The position numbers were made by a program, and so were the translations under genes. Under the pieces are notes generated by a model, which was not told the origin of the DNA, did no database searches, and saw only the letters and a list, made by a program, of their open reading frames with translations. DNA of 64,000 bases from JAITMY01 sp031553765 (GTDB taxonomy: Bacteria; Bacteroidota; Bacteroidia; Bacteroidales; UBA932), in assembly GCA_031553765.1 (NCBI GenBank), contig JAVBKY010000006.1, forward strand, positions 248,001-312,000. The letters run 5' to 3'. Below are positions 32,283 to 41,856 of the stretch, in pieces. Position 1 is the first letter of the stretch; each line of letters opens with the position of its first letter.

Positions 32283-35015
32283 CTACTTGTTTTCCTTAAT
32301 AGCCGCGTGTGCCGCTGCCAGCTGTGCGATGGGCACGCGGAAAGGTGAACAGCTTACGTAGTTAAGGCCAATGTGGTGACAGAACTCAACTGAGCTGGGT
32401 TCGCCGCCGTGCTCACCGCAAATACCCACCTTAAGGTTGGGGCGTACTGAGCGACCTTTTACCGTAGCTTGACCTACCAATTGTCCTACGCCCGTTTGGT
32501 CGAGGATTTGGAAGGGGTCATTCTTCAGCAACCCTTTCTCCAGGTAAACGGGAAGGAACTTACCCACGTCGTCGCGTGAGAAACCAAAGGTCATTTGCGT
32601 AAGGTCGTTAGTACCGAATGAGAAGAACTCGGCGTAGTTGGCTACCTTTTCGGCGGTCAGTGCTGCACGAGGAACCTCAATCATGGTGCCCACCTTGAAC
32701 TCAATCTTATCGTTACGCTCGGCAAATATTTTGTTGGCTACTTCGTGAATAATGTCGGACTGCATCTTCATTTCGTTTTGCGTGCAGGTCAGCGGAACCA
32801 TTATTTCGGGAATAGCATTCACGCCCTTCTTCTTGAGGTTCATTGCTGCCTCAATGATAGCGCGAGCTTGCATTTCGGTGATTTCAGGGTAGGTGTTACC
32901 CAAGCGGCAACCGCGGTGTCCCAGCATGGGGTTAACCTCGCTGAGTGATTCCACACGCTGCTGTACTTCTTGCAACGAAATACCCATAATCTTTGCCATT
33001 TCCTCTTGACCCTTCAAATCGTGAGGAACAAACTCGTGCAAGGGGGGATCAAGCAGACGAACAGTAACGGGCAGGTCGTGCATGGCTTCAAAAATTCCTT
33101 CGAAGTCCTTACGTTGCAAAGGCAACAACTTTGCCAAGGCAGCGCGGCGTCCGGCCTCGTCCTTCGACAAAATCATTTCGCGCATAGGCCAAATCTTATC
33201 GCCTTCAAAGAACATGTGCTCCGTGCGGCACAGTCCAATACCTTGAGCACCGAACTTACGGGCAACTGAGGCATCATGCGGAGTATCAGCGTTGGTGCGC
33301 ACTTGCAGGCGAGCGTACTTGTCGGCCAAGCCCATCAGCGAAGCAAAGTCGCCGCTGAGTTCAGCTGCTGTGGTTTCAATTTGACCCACATATACGTTAC
33401 CTACTGAGCCATCAAGCGAAATCCAGTCGCCCTCCTTAATCAGCACATCACCCACCTTAATGGTGCGAGCCTTATAATCAATTACCAGAGTTCCGGCAGC
33501 CGATACGCAGCACTTACCCATGCCGCGCGCCACCACAGCAGCGTGCGAGGTCATGCCACCGCGCGAGGTAAGAATACCTTCTGCAACGTGCATACCCTTA
33601 AGGTCTTCGGGTGAAGTTTCAATACGTACCAATATGGTCTTTTTACCATCGGCATGCCACTTTTCAGCATCATCGGCAAAGAATACTACCTGGCCGGTAG
33701 CCGCGCCGGGTGACGCGGGCAAGCCCTTGGCAATAGCCTTAGCCTTAGCCAACGCTTCCTTCTTAAATACGGGGTGCAGCAGCTCGTCCAACTTTTCAGC
33801 CTCACAGCGCAAAACCGCTTCCTGCTCGTTAATCATGCCTTCGCGAAGCATGTCAATAGCAATTTTTATCATGGCACCGCCAGTACGCTTACCGTTGCGG
33901 GTTTGTAGCATCCACAGCTTACCATCTTGAATGGTGAACTCAATATCCTGCATATCGCGGCTATGCTGCTCAAGGTCTTTTTGAATATTGAACAGCTCCT
34001 TGTATACGATAGGCATAGTTTCCTGCAATGAGGGGAATTTCGCGGCACGGTCAACCTCCGACACGCCCTGCGCTACAGCCCAACGCTTTGAACCTTCAAT
34101 GGTAATTTGCTGTGGCGTACGAATACCTGCTACCACGTCCTCGCCCTGAGCGTTGATAAGATATTCACCGTTGAAAATAGCTTCACCTGTACCTGCATCG
34201 CGCGTAAAGGCTACGCCCGTGGCCGAGTTGTTGCCCATGTTACCGAATACCATGGCCTGCACGTTTACGGCAGTTCCCCACTCTTCGGGAATCTTATTTA
34301 AGCGACGGTACAGAATAGCGCGATCGTTCATCCAGCTGTTGAACACAGCCATTACCGCACCCCACAGCTGCTCCCATGGGCTTACGGGGAAATCCTTTCC
34401 TGTGCTCTTTTTAACGGCTTCCTTAAACTTCTTCACCAGCTCCTTCAAGTCATCGGTGGTAAGGTCGGTATCGAGCTTCACACCACGGGCTTCCTTCATG
34501 TGGTCTATAATTTCCTCAAAAGGATCTTCATCCTCCTTATTTACAGGCTTCATGCCCAACACCACGTCGCCGTACATTTGCACAAAGCGGCGGTATGAGT
34601 CCCACGCAAAACGAGGGTTGCCGCTATTCTTTGCCAGCGTTTCCACTGCCTCATCGTTCAAACCAAGGTTCAAGATGGTATCCATCATACCCGGCATGGA
34701 AGCGCGTGAACCCGAGCGCACCGACATCAATAGCGGATTGGAGTTATCACCGAACTTAGGGCCGGCAACAGCCTCCTCTATCTTCTTCATTGCGGCTTCT
34801 ACCTCAGGTTTAACCATGAGTACCGTAGCCTCTTGGCCCACCTTGAAGTAGGCGGTGCAAACCTCGGTAGTAATAGTAAATCCGGGAGGCACAGGCATGC
34901 CTATCAAGTTCATCTCCGCCAGGTTGGCTCCTTTACCACCCAGCAAGTCTCTCATTTTACCATTACCCTCGGCTGTTTTATTACCGAAAAAGTAAACGTG
35001 TTTTGGTGCTGCCAT
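32283..35015 (-). CDS. ppdK: Pyruvate, phosphate dikinase
   Basis: A 910-residue enzyme that interconverts PEP + AMP + PPi with pyruvate + ATP + Pi. The N-terminal ATP-grasp domain starts KHVYFFGN and has GGKGANLAEM (about residue 26). The phosphohistidine swivel domain has GGMTSHAAVVARGMG (about 460) and the C-terminal PEP-binding barrel has the catalytic Cys in GICGEHGGEPSS (about 860). Full family length. The start at 35015 (MAAPKHVYF) is family-like; a start 9 bases upstream is possible. With the PPi-type PFK at 58.4 kb it suggests pyrophosphate-based glycolysis. Confidence 0.97.
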   Translation of the reverse strand: MAAPKHVYFFGNKTAEGNGKMRDLLGGKGANLAEMNLIGMPVPPGFTITTEVCTAYFKVGQEATVLMVKPEVEAAMKKIEEAVAGPKFGDNSNPLLMSVRSGSRASMPGMMDTILNLGLNDEAVETLAKNSGNPRFAWDSYRRFVQMYGDVVLGMKPVNKEDEDPFEEIIDHMKEARGVKLDTDLTTDDLKELVKKFKEAVKKSTGKDFPVSPWEQLWGAVMAVFNSWMNDRAILYRRLNKIPEEWGTAVNVQAMVFGNMGNNSATGVAFTRDAGTGEAIFNGEYLINAQGEDVVAGIRTPQQITIEGSKRWAVAQGVSEVDRAAKFPSLQETMPIVYKELFNIQKDLEQHSRDMQDIEFTIQDGKLWMLQTRNGKRTGGAMIKIAIDMLREGMINEQEAVLRCEAEKLDELLHPVFKKEALAKAKAIAKGLPASPGAATGQVVFFADDAEKWHADGKKTILVRIETSPEDLKGMHVAEGILTSRGGMTSHAAVVARGMGKCCVSAAGTLVIDYKARTIKVGDVLIKEGDWISLDGSVGNVYVGQIETTAAELSGDFASLMGLADKYARLQVRTNADTPHDASVARKFGAQGIGLCRTEHMFFEGDKIWPMREMILSKDEAGRRAALAKLLPLQRKDFEGIFEAMHDLPVTVRLLDPPLHEFVPHDLKGQEEMAKIMGISLQEVQQRVESLSEVNPMLGHRGCRLGNTYPEITEMQARAIIEAAMNLKKKGVNAIPEIMVPLTCTQNEMKMQSDIIHEVANKIFAERNDKIEFKVGTMIEVPRAALTAEKVANYAEFFSFGTNDLTQMTFGFSRDDVGKFLPVYLEKGLLKNDPFQILDQTGVGQLVGQATVKGRSVRPNLKVGICGEHGGEPSSVEFCHHIGLNYVSCSPFRVPIAQLAAAHAAIKENK

Positions 35016-35072
35016 AGAAAACAATTAATTAAGTTATGTTGTAAAAAATATGTTTTGACTTTTTTCAGAAAA

Positions 35073-35104
35073 GCAAAGTTAAAAAAAATCCACAAATACA
35101 CAAA
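35073..35104 (-). promoter_or_regulatory. Promoter of ppdK
   Basis: On the minus strand the -33 TTTG is at 35104-35101 and the -7 TAACTTTGC at 35081-35073, with a 19-base spacer. The leader would be about 50 bases. Confidence 0.75.
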
Positions 35105-35171
35105 TAGGTAAAAGGTAAAAGGCTGAACGGTAAAGGGTGATGATACCTTTTACCGTTCAACCTTTCAACCG
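35105..35171. repeat. Quasi-palindrome of GGTAAAAGG/CCTTTTACC words
   Basis: GGTAAAAGGTAAAAGGCTGAACGGTAAAGG on the left is mirrored by CCTTTTACCGTTCAACC on the right, around TGATGATA. It sits between the divergent ppdK and nuclease promoters. Confidence 0.6.
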
Positions 35172-35188
35172 TGTACCATTTTGTTTTT

Positions 35189-35197
35189 ATCTTTGTA
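35189..35197 (+). promoter_or_regulatory. -7 box immediately before the AddB-like nuclease gene
   Basis: TATCTTTGT ends 5 bases before the ATG at 35203, which again suggests a near-leaderless transcript. Confidence 0.5.
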
Positions 35198-35202
35198 GGG
35201 TT

Positions 35203-38100
35203 ATGACCAACCCTAACACCCCATTTTTACAGCAGGCAGCCGAAAGTCTGTACCGTCGCTACGGCGAACACATAAGCGACCTCACGCTGGTGTTTCCCAG
35301 TCGCCGCGCACGATTGTACTTTTCCGAATACCTGTCGCGCCTTATCACAAAACCGTTGTGGCAGCCAAAAACGGGTAGTATCGACGATATTTTCGGACGT
35401 ATTACGGGGCTTACTGCCGCCAGCTCCTACCTGCTCATCACCGAGCTATACAGCGCTTACACAAGGAATAAAGCCACCGACGAAACCTTTGACCGCTTTT
35501 ACTTTTGGGGTGAAGTAATGCTTAGCGATTTTGAGGCGTTGGATAAATATTTGGTGCAAGTAGACCCACTTCTCAAAAACTTGGCTGCACTCAAAGGAGT
35601 GAATAGCGGACTTGATTTTTTGAGCGAGGAACAACAGGCTGCCATACGGGCATTTTGGAAAACATTTGACGTAAAAGGCACAAGCAAGATTCGCGAAAAC
35701 TTTGTAAGTTTATGGGACGCGCTGCTACCCACCTACTACGATTATAGAAAAACGCTGCGCGAAAAAGGTTGCGGCTACCAAGGCATGATTCACCGCGAAG
35801 GTGCTGAAATGCTCAAAAAAAACGGCTACGATTTTGGTCTGGAAAAATTTGTCTTCATAGGTTTCAACGCGCTTACCGAGTGCGAAAAAACGCTTTTCCG
35901 TTACCTAAAAAAATCGGGCAACGCCGAATTCTTTTGGGACTACGACCGCTACTACCTTGCCGACAAGCATCAGGAGGCAGGGCTATTCATGCGCGAAAAC
36001 TTGCACGAGTTTCCACCCGCAGAATTCGATGCCGAATATTCTCCTTTTACAGGAAAAAAGGACATTCAAATTATAGCCGCGCCATCGGACGTATTGCAAA
36101 CAAAGCTGCTGCCTACGCTGCTTGCCGAGGTATGCCCCGAGCAAACCTACGATCGCCGTACCGCCGTGGTGCTGGCCGACGAAGGGCTGCTTATTCCCAC
36201 GTTGTACTCGCTCCCACAAAACACCGAAACGCTCAACGTAACTATGGGTTACCCCATAACCCACACGCCTATTTACAGCCTTGTTGAGCTCATTATTCGC
36301 CTGCAAAAAAATGCGAGAGTAACCGAAAATCAACCCGTACGATTTTACCACAAGGATGTGCTTGCCGTGCTTCAACACCAGTATGTGCGCGCCATTGCCG
36401 AGGTTGAATCGCGTGAGCTGTGCAAAAAAATTACGGAGCACAATCGGGTTTACGTCAGCACCGAGGAGTTTAAAGCGACCGATGGCAGCGAATCACAGTT
36501 GTTTATTGAGCAAATATTTACCACACACGCCACGCCCGAAGCCTTTATTGTCATGCTGCAAAATCTGATGAAGGCGGTAGCAACAGCCGAGGGCGGCAAC
36601 GATAGCGCCGACAGCGCCCTGCGCCGTGAGTATGTGGTACAAGCCTACAAAGCCATCAACCAGCTGAGTGATGCCCTGCGCGAAAGTGACATGGAGTTAG
36701 GCATGCAGGTGTTTATGAGCCTACTGCGTAGCTCGCTGCAAAGCCTACGCATACCGTTTGAGGGCGAGCCCATATCGGGGTTGCAGCTCATGGGCGTACT
36801 TGAAACCCGCACGTTGGACTTCGAAAATTTGGTAGTGCTGTCATTGGGAGAAGATATTTTTCCCCGTGGACTTTCTGCGCCTTCGCTCATACCGTACAAC
36901 CTGCGACAAGGTTTTGGGCTGCCCACCGTAGAGCAGCACGAAGCCATGTACGCCTACTACTTTTACCGCCTGATGCAACGTGCGCAGCGTGTACGCTTGG
37001 TGTACAACAGCCAAGCCACCGACAGCAGCACAGGCGAAATGAGCCGCTACCTGCGCCAACTCATGCTCGAAAGTCCGCACGATGTTGCTACACGCAGCAT
37101 AACCTACAGCGTAACCTACACCAAGCCTAAGCCTATAGTGGTAGAAAAATCGGGCGAGGTAGCCGACATGCTTAGCGAATATTTTGATGGCGGGAAGCGC
37201 TCACTTTCGGCCAGCTCATTTAACAAGTATTTGGCATGTCCTCTGCAATTCTACTTTGAAAAAATAGCACACCTGCACGAGCCCGAGGAGGTAACCGAAG
37301 AAGTAGATGGGCGTATGCTGGGTAACATTTTCCACCAAACCATACATGAGTTGTACGAACCGCTGCTCAATAAAAATACTACCGAGGAAGATATAAAGGC
37401 GCTGCTTACCGATAAGGCAAAAATTACGAGCGTAGTGGAAAAATTCACCGCTCAAGAATTTTTCGGAAACGAAAAAGAGGTGGATGAGGTACACCGCAAC
37501 GGCAAGTTGCTTATGGTAAAGGAGGCGGTGGTTAAGTACATTATCGCTACGCTGAAGTACGACACGCAGCACGCACCCTTCACCATAGCAGGGTTGGAGC
37601 AGCCCATTGACGGAAAAATTTCGGTAGCGGTAAACGGCAGCCCGCGCGATGTAAAATTTGTGGGCACCATTGACCGCATGGATACGCGCGCGCGCCACAC
37701 CTGTATTATCGACTACAAAACGGGCAGCGCCGATGAGCGAAAAACCCGCTTTGCCTCGGTAGAAGCGCTTTTTAGCGAAAGCGTAAACCAACGCCGCCCG
37801 GAGGTACTGCAAACGCTGCTGTACTCGCTGCTAGTGCAAAAAAATCATAAGGCAGCGGCGGTCCAACCCGCGCTGTACTTCGTGCGCAACATGTTTAAAA
37901 ACGACTTCAACAGCCAAATCAAAATAAAATCCACCAAAAGTTACGATGCGGTGGACGATGCCACACAGTACCTTCCCCGCTTTGAGGAGCTGCTGCAGGG
38001 CAAGTTGGGTGAGTTGTTTGACCTCAAGCGCCCCTTTGTGCAAACCGACGAGGTAGATACGTGCCTATACTGCCCGTATAAGGAGATTTGCCATAAGTAA
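35203..38100 (+). CDS. AddB-like PD-(D/E)XK nuclease/helicase-fold protein
   Basis: A 965-residue protein of the Bacteroidota AddB-like type, involved in double-strand-break end processing. The N-terminal part is a helicase-like fold without a clear Walker A (LVFPSRRARLYFSEYL near residue 25). The C-terminal nuclease domain has CIIDYKTGS with the D-x-K catalytic pair (about residue 835). Cysteines in ACPLQFYF (about 690) and CLYCPYKEIC (the last 12 residues) match the 4Fe-4S staple of AddB. No AddA/RecB partner is adjacent. The start at 35203 is chosen for the -7 box and because upstream codons encode a spacer repeat. Confidence 0.85.
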   Translation: MTNPNTPFLQQAAESLYRRYGEHISDLTLVFPSRRARLYFSEYLSRLITKPLWQPKTGSIDDIFGRITGLTAASSYLLITELYSAYTRNKATDETFDRFYFWGEVMLSDFEALDKYLVQVDPLLKNLAALKGVNSGLDFLSEEQQAAIRAFWKTFDVKGTSKIRENFVSLWDALLPTYYDYRKTLREKGCGYQGMIHREGAEMLKKNGYDFGLEKFVFIGFNALTECEKTLFRYLKKSGNAEFFWDYDRYYLADKHQEAGLFMRENLHEFPPAEFDAEYSPFTGKKDIQIIAAPSDVLQTKLLPTLLAEVCPEQTYDRRTAVVLADEGLLIPTLYSLPQNTETLNVTMGYPITHTPIYSLVELIIRLQKNARVTENQPVRFYHKDVLAVLQHQYVRAIAEVESRELCKKITEHNRVYVSTEEFKATDGSESQLFIEQIFTTHATPEAFIVMLQNLMKAVATAEGGNDSADSALRREYVVQAYKAINQLSDALRESDMELGMQVFMSLLRSSLQSLRIPFEGEPISGLQLMGVLETRTLDFENLVVLSLGEDIFPRGLSAPSLIPYNLRQGFGLPTVEQHEAMYAYYFYRLMQRAQRVRLVYNSQATDSSTGEMSRYLRQLMLESPHDVATRSITYSVTYTKPKPIVVEKSGEVADMLSEYFDGGKRSLSASSFNKYLACPLQFYFEKIAHLHEPEEVTEEVDGRMLGNIFHQTIHELYEPLLNKNTTEEDIKALLTDKAKITSVVEKFTAQEFFGNEKEVDEVHRNGKLLMVKEAVVKYIIATLKYDTQHAPFTIAGLEQPIDGKISVAVNGSPRDVKFVGTIDRMDTRARHTCIIDYKTGSADERKTRFASVEALFSESVNQRRPEVLQTLLYSLLVQKNHKAAAVQPALYFVRNMFKNDFNSQIKIKSTKSYDAVDDATQYLPRFEELLQGKLGELFDLKRPFVQTDEVDTCLYCPYKEICHK

Positions 38101-38115
38101 GACTAACCGTAGAGT

Positions 38116-38192
38116 GTCATCCCGTGCTTGACACGGAATCCCCTCTCGATCCTACTATATTTTAGGAGATTGCGGGTCAAGCCCGCAATGAC
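38116..38192. repeat. GTCATCCCGTGC...GCCCGCAATGAC palindromic repeat
   Basis: The outer arms GTCATcCCGtGCTTGACaCGgaATCcCC and its near-complement ending GCCCGCAATGAC form a long imperfect hairpin. It is related in style to the TCATTGCGAG family. It lies in the 148-base gap before the HD phosphodiesterase gene. Confidence 0.6.
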
Positions 38193-38212
38193 AAGGTTTG
38201 ATTTTCTTTCGT

Positions 38213-38221
38213 TACCTTTGT
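38213..38221 (+). promoter_or_regulatory. -7 box of the HD-domain membrane protein
   Basis: TACCTTTGT, 27 bases before the ATG at 38249; the -33 is not clear. Confidence 0.5.
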
Positions 38222-38248
38222 AAGATATTTGTGAGTAAACATTCTACC

Positions 38249-40327
38249 ATGGAATTTTTCAAGAAGCACCGCAACATCATTCCCTTTATAGTAGCAACAT
38301 TGCTTATTGCATACCTCATGCCGCGCGAGGGGAAGTTTCAGTATGAGTTTCAGAGAGGCAAGGTGTGGCAACACCCCACGCTCACCGCTCCTTTCGATTT
38401 TCCTATTTATAAAAGCGAAGTAGAGTTAGCCGACGAGCGTAAGCAAACGCTGACCTCTATCACCCCTTTTTACAAGCGTGACAGCAACGTGTACCGTGTA
38501 CAGGTATCCGAAATGAGCAGTACCTTTCGCACCATGCTCAACCAAATGTATGGTCACGAGGCTGACGGGCTTACCCACAAAGAGTACAACTCACTAATTT
38601 ACACACTACTACCGAAGTTACAACAGCAAGTTGAGTTTGTTTACAACAAGGGGATTCGTGAACCGAACTCCGTAGCCGAAGGTTACCTGAGCAATGAAAA
38701 AGCCACGCTTGTTATACAAAACGGAGCGCTATCGGAGTTGGCACCTGATGATGAATGTTTTACGCCGCAAGGCGCCTACCAGTACTTATCGAGTAAGCTA
38801 CAACCATTGTGGGCAGAAGGTTCAAAGGAGCAGAAATTCTTTGCAAAGTTGGACATGCAAAGTTTTTTGAAACCGAACCTAATGTTTGACGAGAAGCTCA
38901 CCACGCAATCACGCATGCAGCGACTGGCAAGCATAGCACCCACCAAGGGTATGGTAAGCGCAGGGCAGCAAATTGTGGCACAGGGCGAGGTTATCAGCGC
39001 CAATACATATCGTATTCTTTCCTCATTCCGTCAGGAGTATGAGCAACGCGTGGGTTACTCAGGCAACTTATGGCTGTTGCTATTGGGTCAATTCTTACTC
39101 ACCATGTTCTTCATGTCAGCATTATACATATACATTTACATGCTGGGAGGAAAAAATCCGCTAAGCTTCAAAAAGAACAGCTTCCTTATGCTGCTGTTGC
39201 TTGCTTTTTTTATACTTACGCTATGGATAAGTAAAACCAACATTACCAGCGTGTACATTATTCCGTTTGCCATTCTCCCTATTTTTGTCAGCACATTTTT
39301 CGACTCACGTTTAGCGCTATTCATGCACTACATGATGGCCATGCTGGCTGCCTTTATGGTTCCCAACAGCTTTGAATTTTTCATGCTCACCAGCTTTGCC
39401 GGTACAGCTGCTGTATTTAGCACGCGACACGTGTACCAACGTGGCAAGCTATACCAAACTATGGCTATAGTGTTCGCCTGCTACTGCCTGCTTTACATGG
39501 TATTTACGCTCATTAAGGACGGTAGCATAAGCATTTCTTGGCGCACCTATTTTTGGTTTGCCATAAATGCCGGCCTTATGTTGGCCTCATACCAGCTGGT
39601 TTACATTTTCGAAAAAATATTTGGCTTTACCTCCGACAGCACGCTCATGGAAATTTCGGATACCAACCATGCCCTGCTGCGCGAGCTGGCCGAGGTTGCT
39701 CCCGCCACTTTTCAGCACTGCATGCAGGTAGCCAATTTGGCCGAAAGCGTAATTAGGCAAATCGGAGGAAATCCTCTATTGGTGCGTGCCGGAGCGCTAT
39801 ACCACGACGTGGGAAAAATGAATAATCCCATTTACTTTGTAGAAAATCAGCCCGCGGGATTTTCGCCACATCAACATCTGGAACCGGAGGAAAGCGCAAG
39901 CATTATCGTACGCCACGTACCCGACGGCATAGCCATAGCCCGCAAGCATAGCTTACCCGAGGTAATAGTGCGCTTCATACGCACGCATCACGGCACCTCG
40001 CTGGTACGCTACTTTTTCCGCACATACAAAGAAAAGCATCCCGAAGCTACCGATTTTTCAGCATTCCAATACCCCGGTCCTAACCCCAGCACCAAGGAAC
40101 AAGGTGTGCTTATGATGGCCGATGCCGTGGAGGCTGCCTCGCGTGCGCTCACCACCTACACATCACAAAACATTGACGAGCTGGTGGAAAGCGTAGTCAC
40201 ATCGCAGCTAAATGGCAAGATGTTGGATAATACCGACCTTACCCTCAACGATATCAATACTGCTAAGACTATCTTCAAAAAGAAGCTGCAAAATATTTAC
40301 CACGATAGAGTTGGGGCGAGTATATAG
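38249..40327 (+). CDS. 7TM-HD (PgpH-type) membrane phosphodiesterase, probable c-di-AMP hydrolase
   Basis: A 692-residue protein. One N-terminal membrane helix (about 10-30) precedes an extracytoplasmic 7TMR-HDED domain (about 40-275). Then come about seven membrane helices (280-470) and a cytoplasmic HD domain. HD motifs are visible: QHCMQVANLAE (about 490), YHDVGKMNNP with the HD pair (about 520), HQHLEP, and RTHHGTS (about 590). MMADAVEAASR follows. The architecture matches PgpH, which hydrolyses c-di-AMP to pApA; activity here is inferred. The ATG at 38249 gives the expected short cytoplasmic N-terminus. It converges with the helicase gene, 2 bases apart. Confidence 0.9.
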   Translation: MEFFKKHRNIIPFIVATLLIAYLMPREGKFQYEFQRGKVWQHPTLTAPFDFPIYKSEVELADERKQTLTSITPFYKRDSNVYRVQVSEMSSTFRTMLNQMYGHEADGLTHKEYNSLIYTLLPKLQQQVEFVYNKGIREPNSVAEGYLSNEKATLVIQNGALSELAPDDECFTPQGAYQYLSSKLQPLWAEGSKEQKFFAKLDMQSFLKPNLMFDEKLTTQSRMQRLASIAPTKGMVSAGQQIVAQGEVISANTYRILSSFRQEYEQRVGYSGNLWLLLLGQFLLTMFFMSALYIYIYMLGGKNPLSFKKNSFLMLLLLAFFILTLWISKTNITSVYIIPFAILPIFVSTFFDSRLALFMHYMMAMLAAFMVPNSFEFFMLTSFAGTAAVFSTRHVYQRGKLYQTMAIVFACYCLLYMVFTLIKDGSISISWRTYFWFAINAGLMLASYQLVYIFEKIFGFTSDSTLMEISDTNHALLRELAEVAPATFQHCMQVANLAESVIRQIGGNPLLVRAGALYHDVGKMNNPIYFVENQPAGFSPHQHLEPEESASIIVRHVPDGIAIARKHSLPEVIVRFIRTHHGTSLVRYFFRTYKEKHPEATDFSAFQYPGPNPSTKEQGVLMMADAVEAASRALTTYTSQNIDELVESVVTSQLNGKMLDNTDLTLNDINTAKTIFKKKLQNIYHDRVGASI

Positions 40328-40329
40328 TT

Positions 40330-41751
40330 CTAAAAAAATCTCTTATCGAAGTTAACCAAGTACACCTGATGGGTGGCGCGGGTTATGGCGGTATACAGCC
40401 AGCGTAGAAATTCCACGTTAATCATTTCGTCGGTGAGGTAACCATGGTCGATAAAAACGGTTTGCCACTGACCGCCCTGCGCCTTATGGCAGGTTATGGC
40501 GTAGGCATGCTTTATTTGCAGCGCGCTAAAGTAGGGATCAACTTTTATGGCAGCGTAACGCTTTGAGGCAGGCATTACGGTAGCATAATCCTCCTGCACT
40601 TTGGCAAACAGTTCCTTGCTTTGCACCGAATTCAGCGCCGCGCTTTCCATGCTCAGCGTATCCAGCAGCAAGCGACAATCCACCTCCACATCGTTATAGT
40701 CGGGTAGTGAAATAGTAGCATCGGCAAAGCGAAAGCCGTACATTTCCTTATACTTGCGAATGCGTTTGAGATCCACAATATCACCGTTGGCAATGAAATC
40801 AACCTCCTTGCGCAACCCCTCATTCTGCTCCACCCAGCTGTAACTGTTTTTCACCACCATCAGGCGGTCACCCTGCACAATCTCCTCCTCCTTACCCAAT
40901 ATTTGAGCGCGAATACCCGCATTGTAGCGGTTGGCTTGCTTATTCGACCGGGTTATCACCATCACATTATCCATACCCTGCTTGCCATAGGCACCCGCCA
41001 GCGTATCCACAAAGTCAGCACCCGATAGGCGCTGCACATCGGGGAAACCATCCAGCTTCAGCCGCGGAAAACCTACCTCGCCATTTTCTAAATGTTCGCG
41101 AATGCGTGTGGCGTTGTACAGTACACCCGAATTCTCGGCCTGACGCACCACCTGTCGCAAATGTACATGCTCATTTTCTCCGTAAAAAGAAAGGCGATCC
41201 TCATCCAGCGCAGGACTCACATTCAGTCCCACGGGAGGCAGCTGCGCGCTATCGCCGACTAAAATCAGGCGACAGTTTTTGCCCATGCGCACGTACTGCA
41301 CCAAATCATCGAGCAAGCGCCCCGAGCCAAATACCGACTGCTCCATTGAACTGTTGGAAATCATGGACGCCTCGTCCACCACAAACACGGCATTGCTGTG
41401 CTGGTTCATGTTGAGCGAGAACGTGCCCACCCCGTCACGCATGTTAGCCTGACGATATATTTTTTTGTGAATGGTATAAGCAGAGGTACCCGAATATGAC
41501 GACATGACCTTAGCAGCACGCCCCGTGGGAGCCAGCAGCACCACCTGCTGCTTAAGGTTTTGCAGCACACGCACCAGCGCACCCACCATAGTAGTCTTAC
41601 CTGTTCCGGCATAGCCGTTCAGCACCAGCAGCGTTTCGTTGTGTGGGGCAACAAGAAATGCCCCCAACTTATCGAGCAGCACACGCTGGTCATCCGTTGG
41701 AGCAAAGCCCATTTGCTGCTCTATTAGCTGTGCTATGTGGTCACTAAGCAT
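40330..41751 (-). CDS. RecD2-like ATP-dependent DNA helicase (SF1B)
   Basis: A 473-residue AAA/SF1B helicase. Walker A NGYAGTGKTT is at residues about 45-54, motif Ia LLAPTGRAAKVM near 74, Walker B VFVVDEASMIS near 125, and motif III GDSAQLPPVG near 165. The C-terminal UvrD_C_2 element YAITCHKAQGGQW (about 430) and a final AITRATHQVYLV follow. It is shorter than RecD2 and lacks the N-terminal HhH region, resembling the compact Bacteroidota 'AAA family ATPase' helicases and phage Dda. It probably acts 5' to 3' in repair. It is divergent from DUF3822-rsmD. Confidence 0.87.
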   Translation of the reverse strand: MLSDHIAQLIEQQMGFAPTDDQRVLLDKLGAFLVAPHNETLLVLNGYAGTGKTTMVGALVRVLQNLKQQVVLLAPTGRAAKVMSSYSGTSAYTIHKKIYRQANMRDGVGTFSLNMNQHSNAVFVVDEASMISNSSMEQSVFGSGRLLDDLVQYVRMGKNCRLILVGDSAQLPPVGLNVSPALDEDRLSFYGENEHVHLRQVVRQAENSGVLYNATRIREHLENGEVGFPRLKLDGFPDVQRLSGADFVDTLAGAYGKQGMDNVMVITRSNKQANRYNAGIRAQILGKEEEIVQGDRLMVVKNSYSWVEQNEGLRKEVDFIANGDIVDLKRIRKYKEMYGFRFADATISLPDYNDVEVDCRLLLDTLSMESAALNSVQSKELFAKVQEDYATVMPASKRYAAIKVDPYFSALQIKHAYAITCHKAQGGQWQTVFIDHGYLTDEMINVEFLRWLYTAITRATHQVYLVNFDKRFF

Positions 41752-41811
41752 GGAGAAAAATTACGAATCAAAATAAAGCCCCGCAAAAGTAGTCAATAAT
41801 AATTTTTTTAC

Positions 41812-41820
41812 TAAATTTGT
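41812..41820 (+). promoter_or_regulatory. -7 box of the DUF3822-rsmD operon
   Basis: TAAATTTGT, 36 bases before the ATG at 41857. Confidence 0.45.
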
Positions 41821-41856
41821 AGAACATAAGTTTTTGCTACACGCAAATAAAGATAC

